From the NCBI RefSeq assembly GCF_024734405.1, contig NZ_CP059556.1, positions 1,674,001 through 1,738,000 of the forward strand: a stretch of 64,000 bases of DNA. Direction: 5' to 3'. Of the stretch, positions 8,895 through 17,636 are shown piece after piece. A program made the position numbers and the translations under genes. The notes below the pieces were generated by a model, which saw only the letters and a list, made by a program, of their open reading frames with translations, did not search any database and had not been told where the DNA came from. Source of the stretch: Saccharopolyspora gregorii (GTDB taxonomy: Bacteria; Actinomycetota; Actinomycetes; Mycobacteriales; Pseudonocardiaceae). The first letter of the stretch is position 1, and each line of letters opens with the position of its first letter.

Positions 8895-9311
8895 ATGCGG
8901 GGGAACGATGCGAGCAGGGGAGCCGCGGCGCTGCTGGGAACGGCGGCGCTGGTCGCGGGGCTGTGCGGCGGGGCGTCCGCGGCCGCCGCGGCACCGGCCG
9001 CGCCACCACCGGCGCCCGCCGCGGCCGAGCAGCCGGCCCGGCACGTGCTGGTGACGATGGTCGACTACCGGCTGCTGCTGCCCGCGCACCTCCCGCCGGG
9101 GCGCTACACCTTCCGCGCGGTGAACCGGGGGATCGCGCCGCACGCGCTGGAGATCAAGGGCCCGGGGGTGGCGGACGAGCGCACGATCACGGTCCGGACG
9201 GGTGCCTCCGCCGATCTCACCGTCACGCTGACCCGCGGCACCTACGACTTCTGGTGCCCGGTCGGCAACCACCGCCAGGTCGGTATGCAGCGGTACGTCC
9301 ACGTCGGCTGA
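8895..9311 (+). CDS. Small secreted cupredoxin
   Basis: 138 residues: signal peptide (about 1-30, AALLGTAALVAGLCGG then Ala-rich), a Pro/Ala linker, and a plastocyanin-like beta domain. Type-1 copper ligands are visible as His83 (IAPHALEI), Cys121, His126 and Met131 (WCPVGNHRQVGM). It should be an exported electron carrier or copper-binding protein. ATG 8895 has a GGGGG-type ribosome site upstream. Single gene; no oxidase or copper transporter is adjacent, so its redox partner is unknown. Confidence 0.8.
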   Translation: MRGNDASRGAAALLGTAALVAGLCGGASAAAAAPAAPPPAPAAAEQPARHVLVTMVDYRLLLPAHLPPGRYTFRAVNRGIAPHALEIKGPGVADERTITVRTGASADLTVTLTRGTYDFWCPVGNHRQVGMQRYVHVG

Positions 9312-9403
9312 CCGGCTCGCGGGCCCACCAGCCCGCGGGACGGAACGCCCACCGACCGGGAATTCACGCGCGCTCCGTCGGTGCCCGGTGCCACGCTGCG
9401 CGC

Positions 9404-9982
9404 ATGACCGACCACAAGGACGACCTGCACCAGTACCTGCGCGACGCCCGCGACGCGTTGCTGTGGAAGCTCGACGGGCTCTCCGACCAGGACGTGCGGC
9501 GGCCGCTGACGCCGACCGGCACGAACCTGCTGGGGCTGCTCAAGCACGTGGCGAGCGTGGCGGTGGGCTACTTCGGCGAGGTGTACGACCGCCCGTTCCC
9601 CGAGCCGATGCCGTGGATCGAGGACGGCGGCGAGCGCAACGAGGACATGTACGCCACCGCCGACGAGTCCCGCGAGCAGATCATCGGCTTCTGGCACCGC
9701 GCCTGGGCGCACGCGGACGCGACCATCGCGGCGCTGCCGCTGGACGCCGCCGGCCGGGTGCCGTGGTGGCCGCCGGAGCGCGGCGAGATCACCCTGCACC
9801 GGCTGCTGTGCCACATGCTGGAGGAGACCGCCCGCCACACCGGTCACGCCGACGTGGTCCGCGAGCTCATCGACGGTGCGGTGGGCAGGCGCGCGAACGC
9901 GGGCAACCTGCCGCAGCAGGACGAGCGCTGGTGGGCGGACTACCGCGACCACCTGGAGGAGATCGCCCGCACCGCCCGCTAG
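9404..9982 (+). CDS. DinB-family four-helix protein
   Basis: 192-residue DinB/DUF664-type protein, a putative metal-binding four-helix bundle. Metal-ligand histidines fit the pattern: LLKHVASV near residue 48, and RLLCHMLEETARHTGHADVVREL near 130-150. Related proteins include mycothiol- or bacillithiol-dependent transferases; this one may use mycothiol in an actinomycete, but that is inference. ATG 9404 follows a short leader. Stand-alone gene. Confidence 0.8.
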   Translation: MTDHKDDLHQYLRDARDALLWKLDGLSDQDVRRPLTPTGTNLLGLLKHVASVAVGYFGEVYDRPFPEPMPWIEDGGERNEDMYATADESREQIIGFWHRAWAHADATIAALPLDAAGRVPWWPPERGEITLHRLLCHMLEETARHTGHADVVRELIDGAVGRRANAGNLPQQDERWWADYRDHLEEIARTAR

Positions 9983-10101
9983 CCGGCGCCGCGACCGGGT
10001 TCGACGTCGAACGCGACCGCGCTCGGCCCGAACCCGGGTTCGTCGACGCGCTCGACGCCCGGGCCCCGATGGCGCGATCGGCGGTCTCCTAAGCTGACCG
10101 G

Positions 10102-10779
10102 ATGCGGTTCGAGGGGTTCGGGGACGGGGCGGTCGAGTTCTACGAGGGCTTGGCGGCCGACAACTCCAAGGCCTACTGGAGCGACCACCTGGCCGTGTAC
10201 CGGGAGCAGGTGCGCGCCCCGATGGAGGCGCTGCTCGCCGAGCTGGAACCCGAGTTCGCCGCCGAGGTCGACTCCGGCGGGGCGACCGGCAAGGGCAAGG
10301 TGTTCCGCCCGCACCGGGAGGTGCGCTTCAGCAAGGACAAGTCGCCGTACAAGACCCACTGCGGCGCCGTCGTGGAGGCGGGGCGCGGCGGTGGCGCCTA
10401 CTACGCGGAGATCAGCGCGGACGGGCTGCTCGTCGCGGGCGGCTGCTTCCACGCCGAACCCGACCAGCTGGCCCGCTACCGGGCGGCGGTGGACGAACCG
10501 CTGCACGGGAAGGCGCTGGAGGAGATCTTGGCCGCGCTGGGGAAGCGCTGGGAGCTCGGCGGCGACGTGCTCGCCACCCGCCCGCGCGGCGTGGCCGCCG
10601 ACCACCCGCGGCTGGAGCTGCTGCGGCACCGCTCGCTGCACGTGGCTCGCCGCTGGGCGCCGGACGACGTGCTGCACGAGCGCGGCTGCCTCACCCGGGT
10701 CCGCACGGCGTGGCGGGAGCTGCGCGAGCTCAACCGGTGGTGCGCCGACCACGTGGGACCCAGCGACCGGCGGCGCTGA
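10102..10779 (+). CDS. DUF2461 (TIGR02453) protein
   Basis: 225-residue conserved protein of unknown function. Recognised from the N-terminal GFGDGAVEFYEGLAADNSKAYW, the central VFRPHREVRFSKDKSPYKTH and the YYAEISADGLLVAGG blocks. A -10-like TAAGCT at 10090-10095 lies seven bases before the ATG, which has no ribosome site, so the mRNA may be leaderless. The last 50 bases overlap the end of the convergent VanZ gene. Confidence 0.85.
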   Translation: MRFEGFGDGAVEFYEGLAADNSKAYWSDHLAVYREQVRAPMEALLAELEPEFAAEVDSGGATGKGKVFRPHREVRFSKDKSPYKTHCGAVVEAGRGGGAYYAEISADGLLVAGGCFHAEPDQLARYRAAVDEPLHGKALEEILAALGKRWELGGDVLATRPRGVAADHPRLELLRHRSLHVARRWAPDDVLHERGCLTRVRTAWRELRELNRWCADHVGPSDRRR

Positions 10780-11098
10780 CCAGCAGGCCGAGCAGCGCGC
10801 CGAGCACGTCCACCAGCGCGTCCAGCACGTCGCCGCTGCGCCCCAGCGGCAGCACCGCCTGCAGCACTTCCGAGAGCCCCGCGTACGCCACGAGACCGGC
10901 GGCCAGCGGCAGCAGCGGCAGGCGCGCGAGGCGACCGGACCACGCCAGCGCCGCGAACAGCACCAGGTGCACGACCTTGTCGGTGCCGGCCGGCGCCGAG
11001 GGCACCCCGGACTCGGGGGTGAACAGGATGATCAGGCTGCCTCCGATGATCATTCCGAAGAGCAGCTGACCGGGCCGTGGCCTGTAATGATTCAGCAC
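10730..11098 (-). CDS. VanZ-family membrane protein
   Basis: 122 residues with about three to four membrane segments. Shows the VanZ pattern: a charged DKVVHLVLFAALAW segment (residues 39-52), then GLVAYAGLSEVLQAVLPLGRSGDVLDALVDVLGALLG near the end. VanZ proteins give low-level teicoplanin resistance in some hosts, but most chromosomal members have no known role. Convergent with, and overlapping, the DUF2461 gene. Confidence 0.8.
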   Translation of the reverse strand: MLNHYRPRPGQLLFGMIIGGSLIILFTPESGVPSAPAGTDKVVHLVLFAALAWSGRLARLPLLPLAAGLVAYAGLSEVLQAVLPLGRSGDVLDALVDVLGALLGLLVSAAGRWVPRGRRTTG

Positions 11099-11137
11099 CG
11101 CAAGATCCCGATCGGTTCGTTTCCAGGTGGCTGCGTA

Positions 11138-11165
11138 TTCGACGCGCGCCCGGAGAGACTAGGCT
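11138..11165 (+). promoter_or_regulatory. Housekeeping-type promoter for pyruvate kinase
   Basis: TTCGAC at 11138-11143 and TAGGCT at 11160-11165 are separated by 16 bases. The predicted start of transcription falls at or next to the GTG start at 11174, and no ribosome site precedes the GTG. This predicts a leaderless mRNA. Confidence 0.5.
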
Positions 11166-11173
11166 GACCCAAC

Positions 11174-12595
11174 GTGAGTCGACGAGCCAAGATCGTTTGT
11201 ACCATGGGCCCCGCCACCGCCTCGCCGGAGAAGGTGGCCGAGCTCGTCAGCAGCGGAATGGACGTCGCCCGGTTGAACTTCAGCCACGGCAGCCACGGCG
11301 ACCACCAGCAGGTCTACGACCTGGTGCGTACCGCCGCCAAGGAAAGTGGCCGTGCCGTCGGCATCCTCGCCGACCTGCAAGGACCTAAGATCCGCCTCGG
11401 CAAGTTCGCGGAAGGTCCGGTCGAGTGGAACACCGGCGACGTCGTGCGAATCACGATCGACGACGTGCAAGGCACCCACGATCGTGTTTCCACCACCTAC
11501 AAGGGGTTGGCGGCCGACGCCAAGGTCGGTGACCGAGTCCTGGTCGACGACGGCAAGGTGGGTCTGACCGTCTCCGCCGTCGAGGGCAACGACGTCGTCT
11601 GCGACGTCGTCGAGGGCGGCCCCGTCTCCGACCACAAGGGACTGTCCATGCCGGGCATGGACGTGTCGGTGCCCGCGATGTCCGAGAAGGACGTCGCGGA
11701 CCTCGAGTTCGCCCTCCAGCTCGGCGTGGACTTCATCGCGCTGTCCTTCGTGCGCAGCCCCGCCGACATCGACCTGGTGCACCAGGTGATGGACCGGGTG
11801 GGCCACCGGCTCCCGGTGATCGCGAAGCTGGAGAAGCCGGAGGCGGTGGACAACCTGGAGGCCATCGTGCTGGCCTTCGACGGCGTCATGGTCGCCCGCG
11901 GTGACCTCGGCGTGGAACTCCCCCTCGAGCACGTGCCGTTGGTCCAGAAGAAGGCGATCCGGATCGCCCGGGAGAACGCGAAGCCGGTCATCGTGGCCAC
12001 CCAGATGCTGGACTCGATGATCCACAACTCGCGGCCGACCCGCGCCGAGACCTCCGACGTCGCCAACGCCGTCCTGGACGGCACCGACGCGGTGATGCTC
12101 TCCGGCGAGACCAGCGTCGGCGACTACCCGATCGAGACGGTGCAGACGATGGCCCGCATCGTCGAAGCCGTCGAGGACGGATCGCCCACGCCGCCGCCGC
12201 TGAGCCACGTGCCGCGCACCAAGCGGGGCGTCATCTCCTACGCGGCCCGCGACATCGGGGAGCGGCTCAGCGCGAAGGCGCTGGTCGCGTTCAGCCAGTC
12301 CGGCGACACCGTGCGGCGGCTCGCCCGGCTGCACACCCGGTTGCCGCTGCTGGCGTTCACCCCCGAGGAATCGGTGCGCAGTCAGCTCGCTCTCACTTGG
12401 GGGACGGAGACGTTCCTCGTGCCTAAAGTGGACACGACCGACCAAATGGTCCGGCAGGTGGACCAGGCGATGCTGTCGCTCGGCCGATCGCAGCGCGGTG
12501 ACATGGTGGTCGTGGTCGCCGGTTCCCCGCCGGGCACCGTGGGTTCGACGAACCTGATCCGGGTGCACCGCCTCGGCGAGGAAGACCACGTCTGA
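11174..12595 (+). CDS. pyk: Pyruvate kinase
   Basis: Converts phosphoenolpyruvate and ADP to pyruvate and ATP in glycolysis. 473 residues, the usual bacterial length. Seen: N-terminal RRAKIVCTMGPAT with LNFSHGSHGDH, the catalytic-lysine region VIAKLEKPEAVDNL, MVARGDLGVELP, the signature ATQMLDSMIHNSRPTRAETSD and the GTDAVMLSGETSVGDYP block, followed by a C-terminal regulatory domain. GTG 11174 is the only start that keeps the conserved N-terminus. A hairpin follows the stop, and a thioesterase gene lies 104 bases on. Confidence 0.97.
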   Translation: MSRRAKIVCTMGPATASPEKVAELVSSGMDVARLNFSHGSHGDHQQVYDLVRTAAKESGRAVGILADLQGPKIRLGKFAEGPVEWNTGDVVRITIDDVQGTHDRVSTTYKGLAADAKVGDRVLVDDGKVGLTVSAVEGNDVVCDVVEGGPVSDHKGLSMPGMDVSVPAMSEKDVADLEFALQLGVDFIALSFVRSPADIDLVHQVMDRVGHRLPVIAKLEKPEAVDNLEAIVLAFDGVMVARGDLGVELPLEHVPLVQKKAIRIARENAKPVIVATQMLDSMIHNSRPTRAETSDVANAVLDGTDAVMLSGETSVGDYPIETVQTMARIVEAVEDGSPTPPPLSHVPRTKRGVISYAARDIGERLSAKALVAFSQSGDTVRRLARLHTRLPLLAFTPEESVRSQLALTWGTETFLVPKVDTTDQMVRQVDQAMLSLGRSQRGDMVVVVAGSPPGTVGSTNLIRVHRLGEEDHV

Positions 12596-12640
12596 TCCGC
12601 GCTGCGCGCGGAGGTGGGGTCGGTCGACGTTGACCGGCAG

Positions 12641-12665
12641 GGCGGGAACCACCGGAGTTCCCGCC
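12641..12665 (+). terminator. Hairpin downstream of pyk
   Basis: Perfect 9-bp stem GGCGGGAAC / GTTCCCGCC with a 7-base loop, between pyk and the thioesterase gene. No U-tract follows, as is common in actinomycetes. Confidence 0.55.
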
Positions 12666-12699
12666 CGGTGAACCACCCGACATCGCCCGAGGAGCAGAA

Positions 12700-13644
12700 G
12701 TGACCGAAGCGGCACGAGCCGCGGCCGCCGACCCGGCGGGCCTGCACATCGACAGCTCGGTCCCGCTGGACGTGAACGGGGTGCCGCACGGGCAACCTGT
12801 GCTGGACCGGCTGATCGCACTGCTCGACCTGGAGCGGATCGAGGAGAACATCTTCCGCGGGGTCAGCCCCGCCGAATCACCGGTGCGGGTCTTCGGCGGC
12901 CAGGTCGCCGGGCAGGCGCTGGTCGCCGCCGGGCGCACCGTGCCGGAGGACCGCCCGGTGCACTCGCTGCACGCCTACTTCATCCGGCCCGGCGACCCGA
13001 GCGTGCCGATCGTCTACGAGGTGGACCGCACCCGCGACGGCCGGTCGTTCACCACCCGCCGGGTCGTGGCGGTGCAGCACGGCAAGCCGATCTTCTCGCT
13101 GTCGGCCTCGTTCCAGCTGGTCGAGGACGGCATCGACCACGCCGAGCAGATGCCCGACGTGCCCGACCCCGAAACGCTGCCCACCTACGGGGAGCAGGTC
13201 GGCGGGCTGCTCGGCGAGATGGGCGGCACGCCGTACCAGCCGCGGCCCATCGACGTCCGCTACGTCACCGACCCGCCGTGGGTCCGCAAGGAGAACGGCG
13301 AGCGGGAGGCGCGCAGCCAGGTCTGGATGAAGGCCGACGGCGTGCTGCCGGACGACAAGCTGCTGCACGTGTGCATGGCGGCGTTCGCGTCCGACCTGAC
13401 CTTGTTGGATTCGGTGCTGGTGCGCCACGGCGTGTACTGGATGCTGGACAAGGTGTCCGGGGCGAGCCTGGACCACGCCATGTGGTTCCACCGGCCGTTC
13501 CGCGCCGACGAGTGGCTGCTCTACGACTGCGCCTCGCCCAGCGCCTCCGGCGCCCGCGGGCTGGCCACCGGCCGCTTCTTCTCCCGCGACGGCCGACTGG
13601 TCGCCACGGTCGTCCAAGAAGGTCTCCTCCGGGTCCTGGACTGA
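12700..13644 (+). CDS. tesB: Acyl-CoA thioesterase II
   Basis: 314-residue double-hotdog thioesterase that hydrolyses medium- and long-chain acyl-CoA. Recognised from VFGGQVAGQALVAAGRTVP (residues about 67-85), HSLHAYFIRPGDPSVPI, and a C-terminal half with SLDHAMWFHRPFRADEWLLYD, the catalytic-Asp/Gln region. GTG 12700 is preceded by GAGGAG. It follows pyk on the same strand but is probably a separate unit because of the hairpin between them. Confidence 0.93.
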   Translation: MTEAARAAAADPAGLHIDSSVPLDVNGVPHGQPVLDRLIALLDLERIEENIFRGVSPAESPVRVFGGQVAGQALVAAGRTVPEDRPVHSLHAYFIRPGDPSVPIVYEVDRTRDGRSFTTRRVVAVQHGKPIFSLSASFQLVEDGIDHAEQMPDVPDPETLPTYGEQVGGLLGEMGGTPYQPRPIDVRYVTDPPWVRKENGEREARSQVWMKADGVLPDDKLLHVCMAAFASDLTLLDSVLVRHGVYWMLDKVSGASLDHAMWFHRPFRADEWLLYDCASPSASGARGLATGRFFSRDGRLVATVVQEGLLRVLD

Positions 13645-13716
13645 ACTGCGTACCCGCTGCTTCTGCTGCTCAGTACTGGGGTGGCGGGTGGTCACCTTGC
13701 TCTGGTGGTCGCTGCT

Positions 13717-13733
13717 CAGCGGCTTCGCCGCTG
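13717..13733. terminator. Hairpin between convergent tesB and XRE genes
   Basis: CAGCGGC-TTC-GCCGCTG forms a perfect 7-bp stem with a 3-base loop. A second GC-rich hairpin with a TTC loop follows at about 13745-13765. They are placed to terminate both converging genes. Confidence 0.5.
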
Positions 13734-13797
13734 ACAGGCGAAAGGCGCCGCTTCGCGGTGTTCGCGGGTTGATGTGTCAGGTGCGGGGGCGGGGTGC

Positions 13798-14616
13798 TCA
13801 GCCCGCGGTGGTGAGCTCGGTCAGGCGGGTGTGGTCGGGGGTGCCGGGGGCGGCGGTGAAGACGAGGGCGCGCAGGTCGCCGTCGCGGATGTCCACCACG
13901 TCGCAGTCCAGCGCGATCGGGCCCGCCACCGGGTCGTGCAGCACGAACCGGAGGTCGCGGCGGGCCGCCTCGGCGGTGCCCGTCCACATCGACTCGAACT
14001 GCTCCCCGGTGCCGCGCAGCGCGGTGACGAGTTCGGACAGCTCCCGGTCGGCGGGGTAGCGGCGCGCGGCGGCGCGCAGTTCGGCGACCAGCAGCCTGCG
14101 GAACGCCAGCTCGTCCGCCTCCGCCCGCGCGACCCGGCTCGGGGCCGCGCCGAACACCCGCCAGGCGACGTTCTCGTCCCACCGGTCGTCGGTGGGGTCG
14201 CCGCAGCGCAGCGCCCGCCACGCCGGGGTCCCGCCGACCACCGACCAGGTCGCGTCGCAGACGCACACCGCGGTGTCCGCGAGCCGGTCCAGCAGCCGCC
14301 GCGCGGCGGGCACCAGCTCCCGCGGCACCCACCCGGCCGCGGGGCTGTACCCGGCGAGCGCGCACAGGTGCTCGTACACCGCCTGGTCGGCGCGCAGTGC
14401 GCGGGCCAGCGCGTTGAGCACGGCGGGGGACGGGTGCCTGCGGCCCTGCTCCACGCGCTTGAGGTGGTCGGCGGACATCCCGGCCAGCTCGGCGAGCTCC
14501 TCGCGGCGCAGGCCGCGGGTGCGGCGCCGCCCGAAGCCGCGCACGCCCACGTCCTCCGGCGCGGTGCGCTCCCGCTGTTCCCGCAGGGCGGCGCCCAAGC
14601 CGTCGAGATCTGCCAC
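13798..14616 (-). CDS. XRE-family regulator with MmyB-like ligand-binding domain
   Basis: 272 residues. An N-terminal HTH (residues about 10-75, RGLRREELAELAGMSADHLKRVEQGRR) is followed by an MmyB-like PAS-fold domain (about 100-265, with VVGGTPAWRAL and WRVFG) that binds fatty-acid-like ligands in family members. GTG 14616 gives a start close to the HTH, as usual. Target unknown. A divergent NADP-binding protein starts 178 bases away and is a reasonable candidate target. Confidence 0.85.
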   Translation of the reverse strand: MADLDGLGAALREQRERTAPEDVGVRGFGRRRTRGLRREELAELAGMSADHLKRVEQGRRHPSPAVLNALARALRADQAVYEHLCALAGYSPAAGWVPRELVPAARRLLDRLADTAVCVCDATWSVVGGTPAWRALRCGDPTDDRWDENVAWRVFGAAPSRVARAEADELAFRRLLVAELRAAARRYPADRELSELVTALRGTGEQFESMWTGTAEAARRDLRFVLHDPVAGPIALDCDVVDIRDGDLRALVFTAAPGTPDHTRLTELTTAG

Positions 14617-14794
14617 GGCACCGAGTATGCCCGCCCGCGGTGATCCCCCGGCGCCGTCGACGGGGGGACAACTCGGCCCAGGCTCCGCCGCTGCTCGGCT
14701 GGAACCGTCGGGGGTGGCGGCGCACCACCGGGGTGCGCCCCGACGAGGCGGGAGCGCGTCCGATGGGACTGGAACTCGACGCGGGCGGCGCGCG

Positions 14795-15424
14795 ATGAGC
14801 GCGGCGGGGGTGGGCGTGCTGGGCACCGGTCCGGTGGCCCGGCTGTTCGCGGGACGGTTGACCGAGCTCGGCCGTCCGGTGGTGCTCGGCTCGCGCGATC
14901 CGGCGGCGCACGCCGGAACCGGGTTCCGGGTCGTGCGGCTCGCGGAGGCGGTGGCGGACAACCCGGTGCTGATCAACGCGACGCCGGGCGCGTCGTCGGT
15001 GGCGGCGCTGACCGCGGTCGGCCCGGCGGCGTTCGCCGGGAAGGTGCTGATCGACGTGGCGAACGCGGTGACCCCCGAGTTCGACCTGGCGTATCCGAAC
15101 GCCAGCCTCGGCGCGGCGCTGCAGGCGGCGCTGCCGGACGCGCGGGTGGTGAAGGCGATGAACACCGCGCCGATCGAGGACGTCGTGCGTCCCGGCGAGC
15201 TGGCGGCAGCCGACCTGTTCCTGTCCGGCGACGACGCCGCGGCGAAGGAGTCGGTGGCGGAGCTGCTGGTGTCCTTCGGCTGGCCGCGGGAGCGGCTGCT
15301 GGACCTGGGCGGCATCCGCACCGCCCGCGGCCCGGAGCACTTCTTCCTGCTGGCCCCGGCGCTGGCGGGCGCGGTCGGCACGCCGCACTTGACGCTGCGG
15401 GTGGTGCACCGCGAGCCGGCGTGA
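14795..15424 (+). CDS. NADPH:F420 oxidoreductase-like dinucleotide-binding protein
   Basis: 209 residues with an N-terminal Rossmann motif VGVLGTGPVARLFAGRLTELG (residues 5-25) and an NADP-type loop VVLGSRDP. The rest follows the F420-dependent NADP reductase/6-phosphogluconate-dehydrogenase-like fold (VLINATPG, VLIDVANAV, KAMNTAPIEDVV). It may reduce a substrate with NADPH or exchange hydride with F420. ATG 14795 chosen as the first start before the Rossmann strand. Divergent from the MmyB-type regulator. Confidence 0.8.
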   Translation: MSAAGVGVLGTGPVARLFAGRLTELGRPVVLGSRDPAAHAGTGFRVVRLAEAVADNPVLINATPGASSVAALTAVGPAAFAGKVLIDVANAVTPEFDLAYPNASLGAALQAALPDARVVKAMNTAPIEDVVRPGELAAADLFLSGDDAAAKESVAELLVSFGWPRERLLDLGGIRTARGPEHFFLLAPALAGAVGTPHLTLRVVHREPA

Positions 15425-15552
15425 CGGACGCCGACAGGACGGGGCACCGGCCCGAGCGTGACGGGCGCGGCCCGGCCCCGGTCGGTCTGCGACCGGAGCC
15501 GGACCGCTCTCGGAGCGGGTTCCCGGCGCGAGGTGACCCGCCCGGCCCGAGT

Positions 15553-16209
15553 TCAGGCGGCGATCGCGTCCGCGATCGCGGTGGTTCCGCTGGTGAGGTC
15601 GAAACCCCGGCACCGGCTGGACGGTTCGTCGAGCACGGCGGCGGTGACGGCGGCGACGTCCGCCCGCGGGATGGTGCGCGGGATGCCCGGCGCGATCGTG
15701 AGCCGGTCCGCGATCCGCACCAGCCCGGTGCCGGGGTCGTCGGTGAGACCGCCGGGGCGCACGATCGTCCAGGCCAGCGCGGACTCGGCCAGTGCCAGGT
15801 CGGAGGCCTGCTTGGCGCGCAGCACCCGGTGCAGGAACTCGGGCCCTTCGTCCGGCCGGTCGGCGAACAGCGAGGAGACCTGCACGAACCGGTCCGCACC
15901 CGCCTTCTCGGCGGCCTTGACGGCGTTGATCGCACCGTCGCGGTCGACGGCTTCGGCGAGCCCGGGCTGCGGGTCGCTCGCGGCCGCCGCGTTGATCACG
16001 ACGTCCGATCCGGCGAGCGCGGCGGCCAGCGCCCCCGTGTCGGACCGGAGGTCGGCGAGCACGGCCTCGGCGCCGCGCGCCCGCAACTCGTCGGCGGCTT
16101 CGGGGCGGCGCACCGCGCCGCGCACCGGAAATCCGCGCGCGAGCAGTTCCGCCACGATCAGCGAACCGGTCTTCCCGGTCGCGCCGAGCACGGTCACCAG
16201 CATCGTCAT
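15553..16209 (-). CDS. NmrA-like NAD(P)-binding reductase (atypical SDR)
   Basis: 218 residues. N-terminal MTMLVTVLGATGKTGSLIV is the NAD(P)-binding GxxGxxG-type motif (residues 8-16); AVRRPEA, DVVINAAAA and WTIVRPGGLTDDPG are typical of atypical SDR/NmrA proteins. Lies eight bases after the FAD monooxygenase gene on the same strand, so the two are co-transcribed. ATG 16209 has AAGGAG just upstream. Substrate unknown; together with the monooxygenase it could modify an aromatic or xenobiotic compound. Confidence 0.8.
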   Translation of the reverse strand: MTMLVTVLGATGKTGSLIVAELLARGFPVRGAVRRPEAADELRARGAEAVLADLRSDTGALAAALAGSDVVINAAAASDPQPGLAEAVDRDGAINAVKAAEKAGADRFVQVSSLFADRPDEGPEFLHRVLRAKQASDLALAESALAWTIVRPGGLTDDPGTGLVRIADRLTIAPGIPRTIPRADVAAVTAAVLDEPSSRCRGFDLTSGTTAIADAIAA

Positions 16210-16217
16210 CGGCTCCT

Positions 16218-17483
16218 TCACATCGGCCCGGTGGCCGCATCGAGGTGCGGGTCCAGCAGGGACAGGTCGAGTTCGGGCGGGAACGGCCCGTAGGCGTTGG
16301 CGCGGGCGGCGCGGTGGCGCACGGCGGGGATCCGCAGCACGGCGCGCAAGAGCCGGTTCGGCCGGAAGTCGCCGTCCCCGGCGAGGGCGGCGGCCACCCG
16401 CTGCTCGGTGCGCACCTGCTGGCGCTGCACCTGCTCGACGGCCGGTTCGCGGCGCCGCTGCACCTCGGCCAGCACCTCCTCCTCGGGAGTCCCGGTGCGC
16501 CGGAACGCGGGGACGAGCACGTTGGCGGCGGTGACGGCGTCCTGGACCGCCATCAGGATCCCGTTGCCGCCGACCGGGGAGATCACGTGCGCGGCGTCGC
16601 CGATGAGCAGCACCCCGGGCCGGTGCCAGCGCTGCGCGCGGGAGATCTCCACCGACAGCAGGGTGATCTGGTCGAACCCGGTGAGCTTGCCGACCCGGTC
16701 GGCGAGCCACGGCACCCGCGCGGTGAGGAAGTCCCGGATGGGACCGGCCCCGGCCCGCTTCGCCTCCGGGTAACCGCCCTTCGGGATCGTGTAGCCGACC
16801 TGCCAGCCGTGGTCCTGGCCGAGGGTGGACACGTAGTGCCCCGGCCCGAAGTAGAGCTCGGCGTCGGCGGCGGGCGGGTCCTGGTGGTGCCGGGGCAACC
16901 GGAACCACAGGATGTCCGAGCCCGAGCCGAGCGGTCGGGTGGGCAGGTCGGCGAGCCGCCGCAGCCGGGAGTACCTGCCGTCGGCGCCCACCACCAGGTC
17001 GGCGTCCAGCCGGTGCTCCCCGTCGTCGTCGCGGTAGCGGACGCCGGTGACCCGGCCGGATTCCGCCACGAGCCCGGTGACCTTGGAACCGAGCAGCAGC
17101 CGGAAGCCCGGCAGTTCCGCGGCCCGCTCGGCGAGGAAGTCGAGGAACCGCGCCTGCGGCATCAGCGCCACGTAGGGGTAGGGGCCGCGCAGCCCGCGGT
17201 ACTCGGCGGTGGTGACGACCCCCGAGCTGGTGTGGAAGCGGAACGTGGTGGCGCGGTTGTGCTCCAGTCGCAGCAGGTCGTCGGCGAGCCCCAGCCGCCG
17301 CATGAGCTCCAGCGTGTACGGGTGCAGCGAGTCGCCGCGGAAGTCGCGCTGGAAGTCCCGCTGCGACTCCAGCAGCGTCACGCGCACACCGGCTCGGGCC
17401 AGCAGGTAGGCGAGCAGCACGCCTCCCGGCCCGCCGCCCGCGATCGCGCAGTGCGGCCGCGTCTCGTGCGGCATGGGATTCAC
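16218..17483 (-). CDS. FAD-dependent aromatic monooxygenase
   Basis: 421-residue flavoprotein monooxygenase of the p-hydroxybenzoate hydroxylase class. Seen: GGGPGGVLLAYLLARAG (residues 15-31), the DSLHPYTLELM substrate/FAD segment, VVGADGRYSRLRR (DG motif, about 175) and GVLLIGDAAHVISPVGGNG (about 290-308). GTG 17483 opens eight codons ahead of the flavin motif. First gene of a two-gene unit with the NmrA-like reductase, divergent from a MarR regulator. Hydroxylates an unknown aromatic or polyketide-like substrate. Confidence 0.88.
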   Translation of the reverse strand: MNPMPHETRPHCAIAGGGPGGVLLAYLLARAGVRVTLLESQRDFQRDFRGDSLHPYTLELMRRLGLADDLLRLEHNRATTFRFHTSSGVVTTAEYRGLRGPYPYVALMPQARFLDFLAERAAELPGFRLLLGSKVTGLVAESGRVTGVRYRDDDGEHRLDADLVVGADGRYSRLRRLADLPTRPLGSGSDILWFRLPRHHQDPPAADAELYFGPGHYVSTLGQDHGWQVGYTIPKGGYPEAKRAGAGPIRDFLTARVPWLADRVGKLTGFDQITLLSVEISRAQRWHRPGVLLIGDAAHVISPVGGNGILMAVQDAVTAANVLVPAFRRTGTPEEEVLAEVQRRREPAVEQVQRQQVRTEQRVAAALAGDGDFRPNRLLRAVLRIPAVRHRAARANAYGPFPPELDLSLLDPHLDAATGPM

Positions 17484-17636
17484 CTTCGTCTCACCGTCCG
17501 CCCGGCCCTAGGAGCGGGACCGGGGTTCCCGGAACGTCTCACTTCAAACTAATGACGGTCGTCGACTGTGTCAATCGTTGAGATAATAGACCATTGGTAT
17601 GATCCGACTACGGCGCGTTCCGGGGGGAGGCGAGCG
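17484..17636. promoter_or_regulatory. Divergent promoter region, monooxygenase operon / marR
   Basis: 153 bp; 17540-17605 is markedly AT-richer than its surroundings and should contain both promoters. A weak symmetry TGAC-N13-GTCA lies at 17553-17573. A MarR site is expected here but cannot be placed with confidence. Confidence 0.4.

Noticed and set aside
13798-15447. 549-codon minus frame extending the XRE gene upstream
   Set aside because: The extra N-terminal part is antisense to the NADP-binding gene; the HTH start at 14616 is natural.
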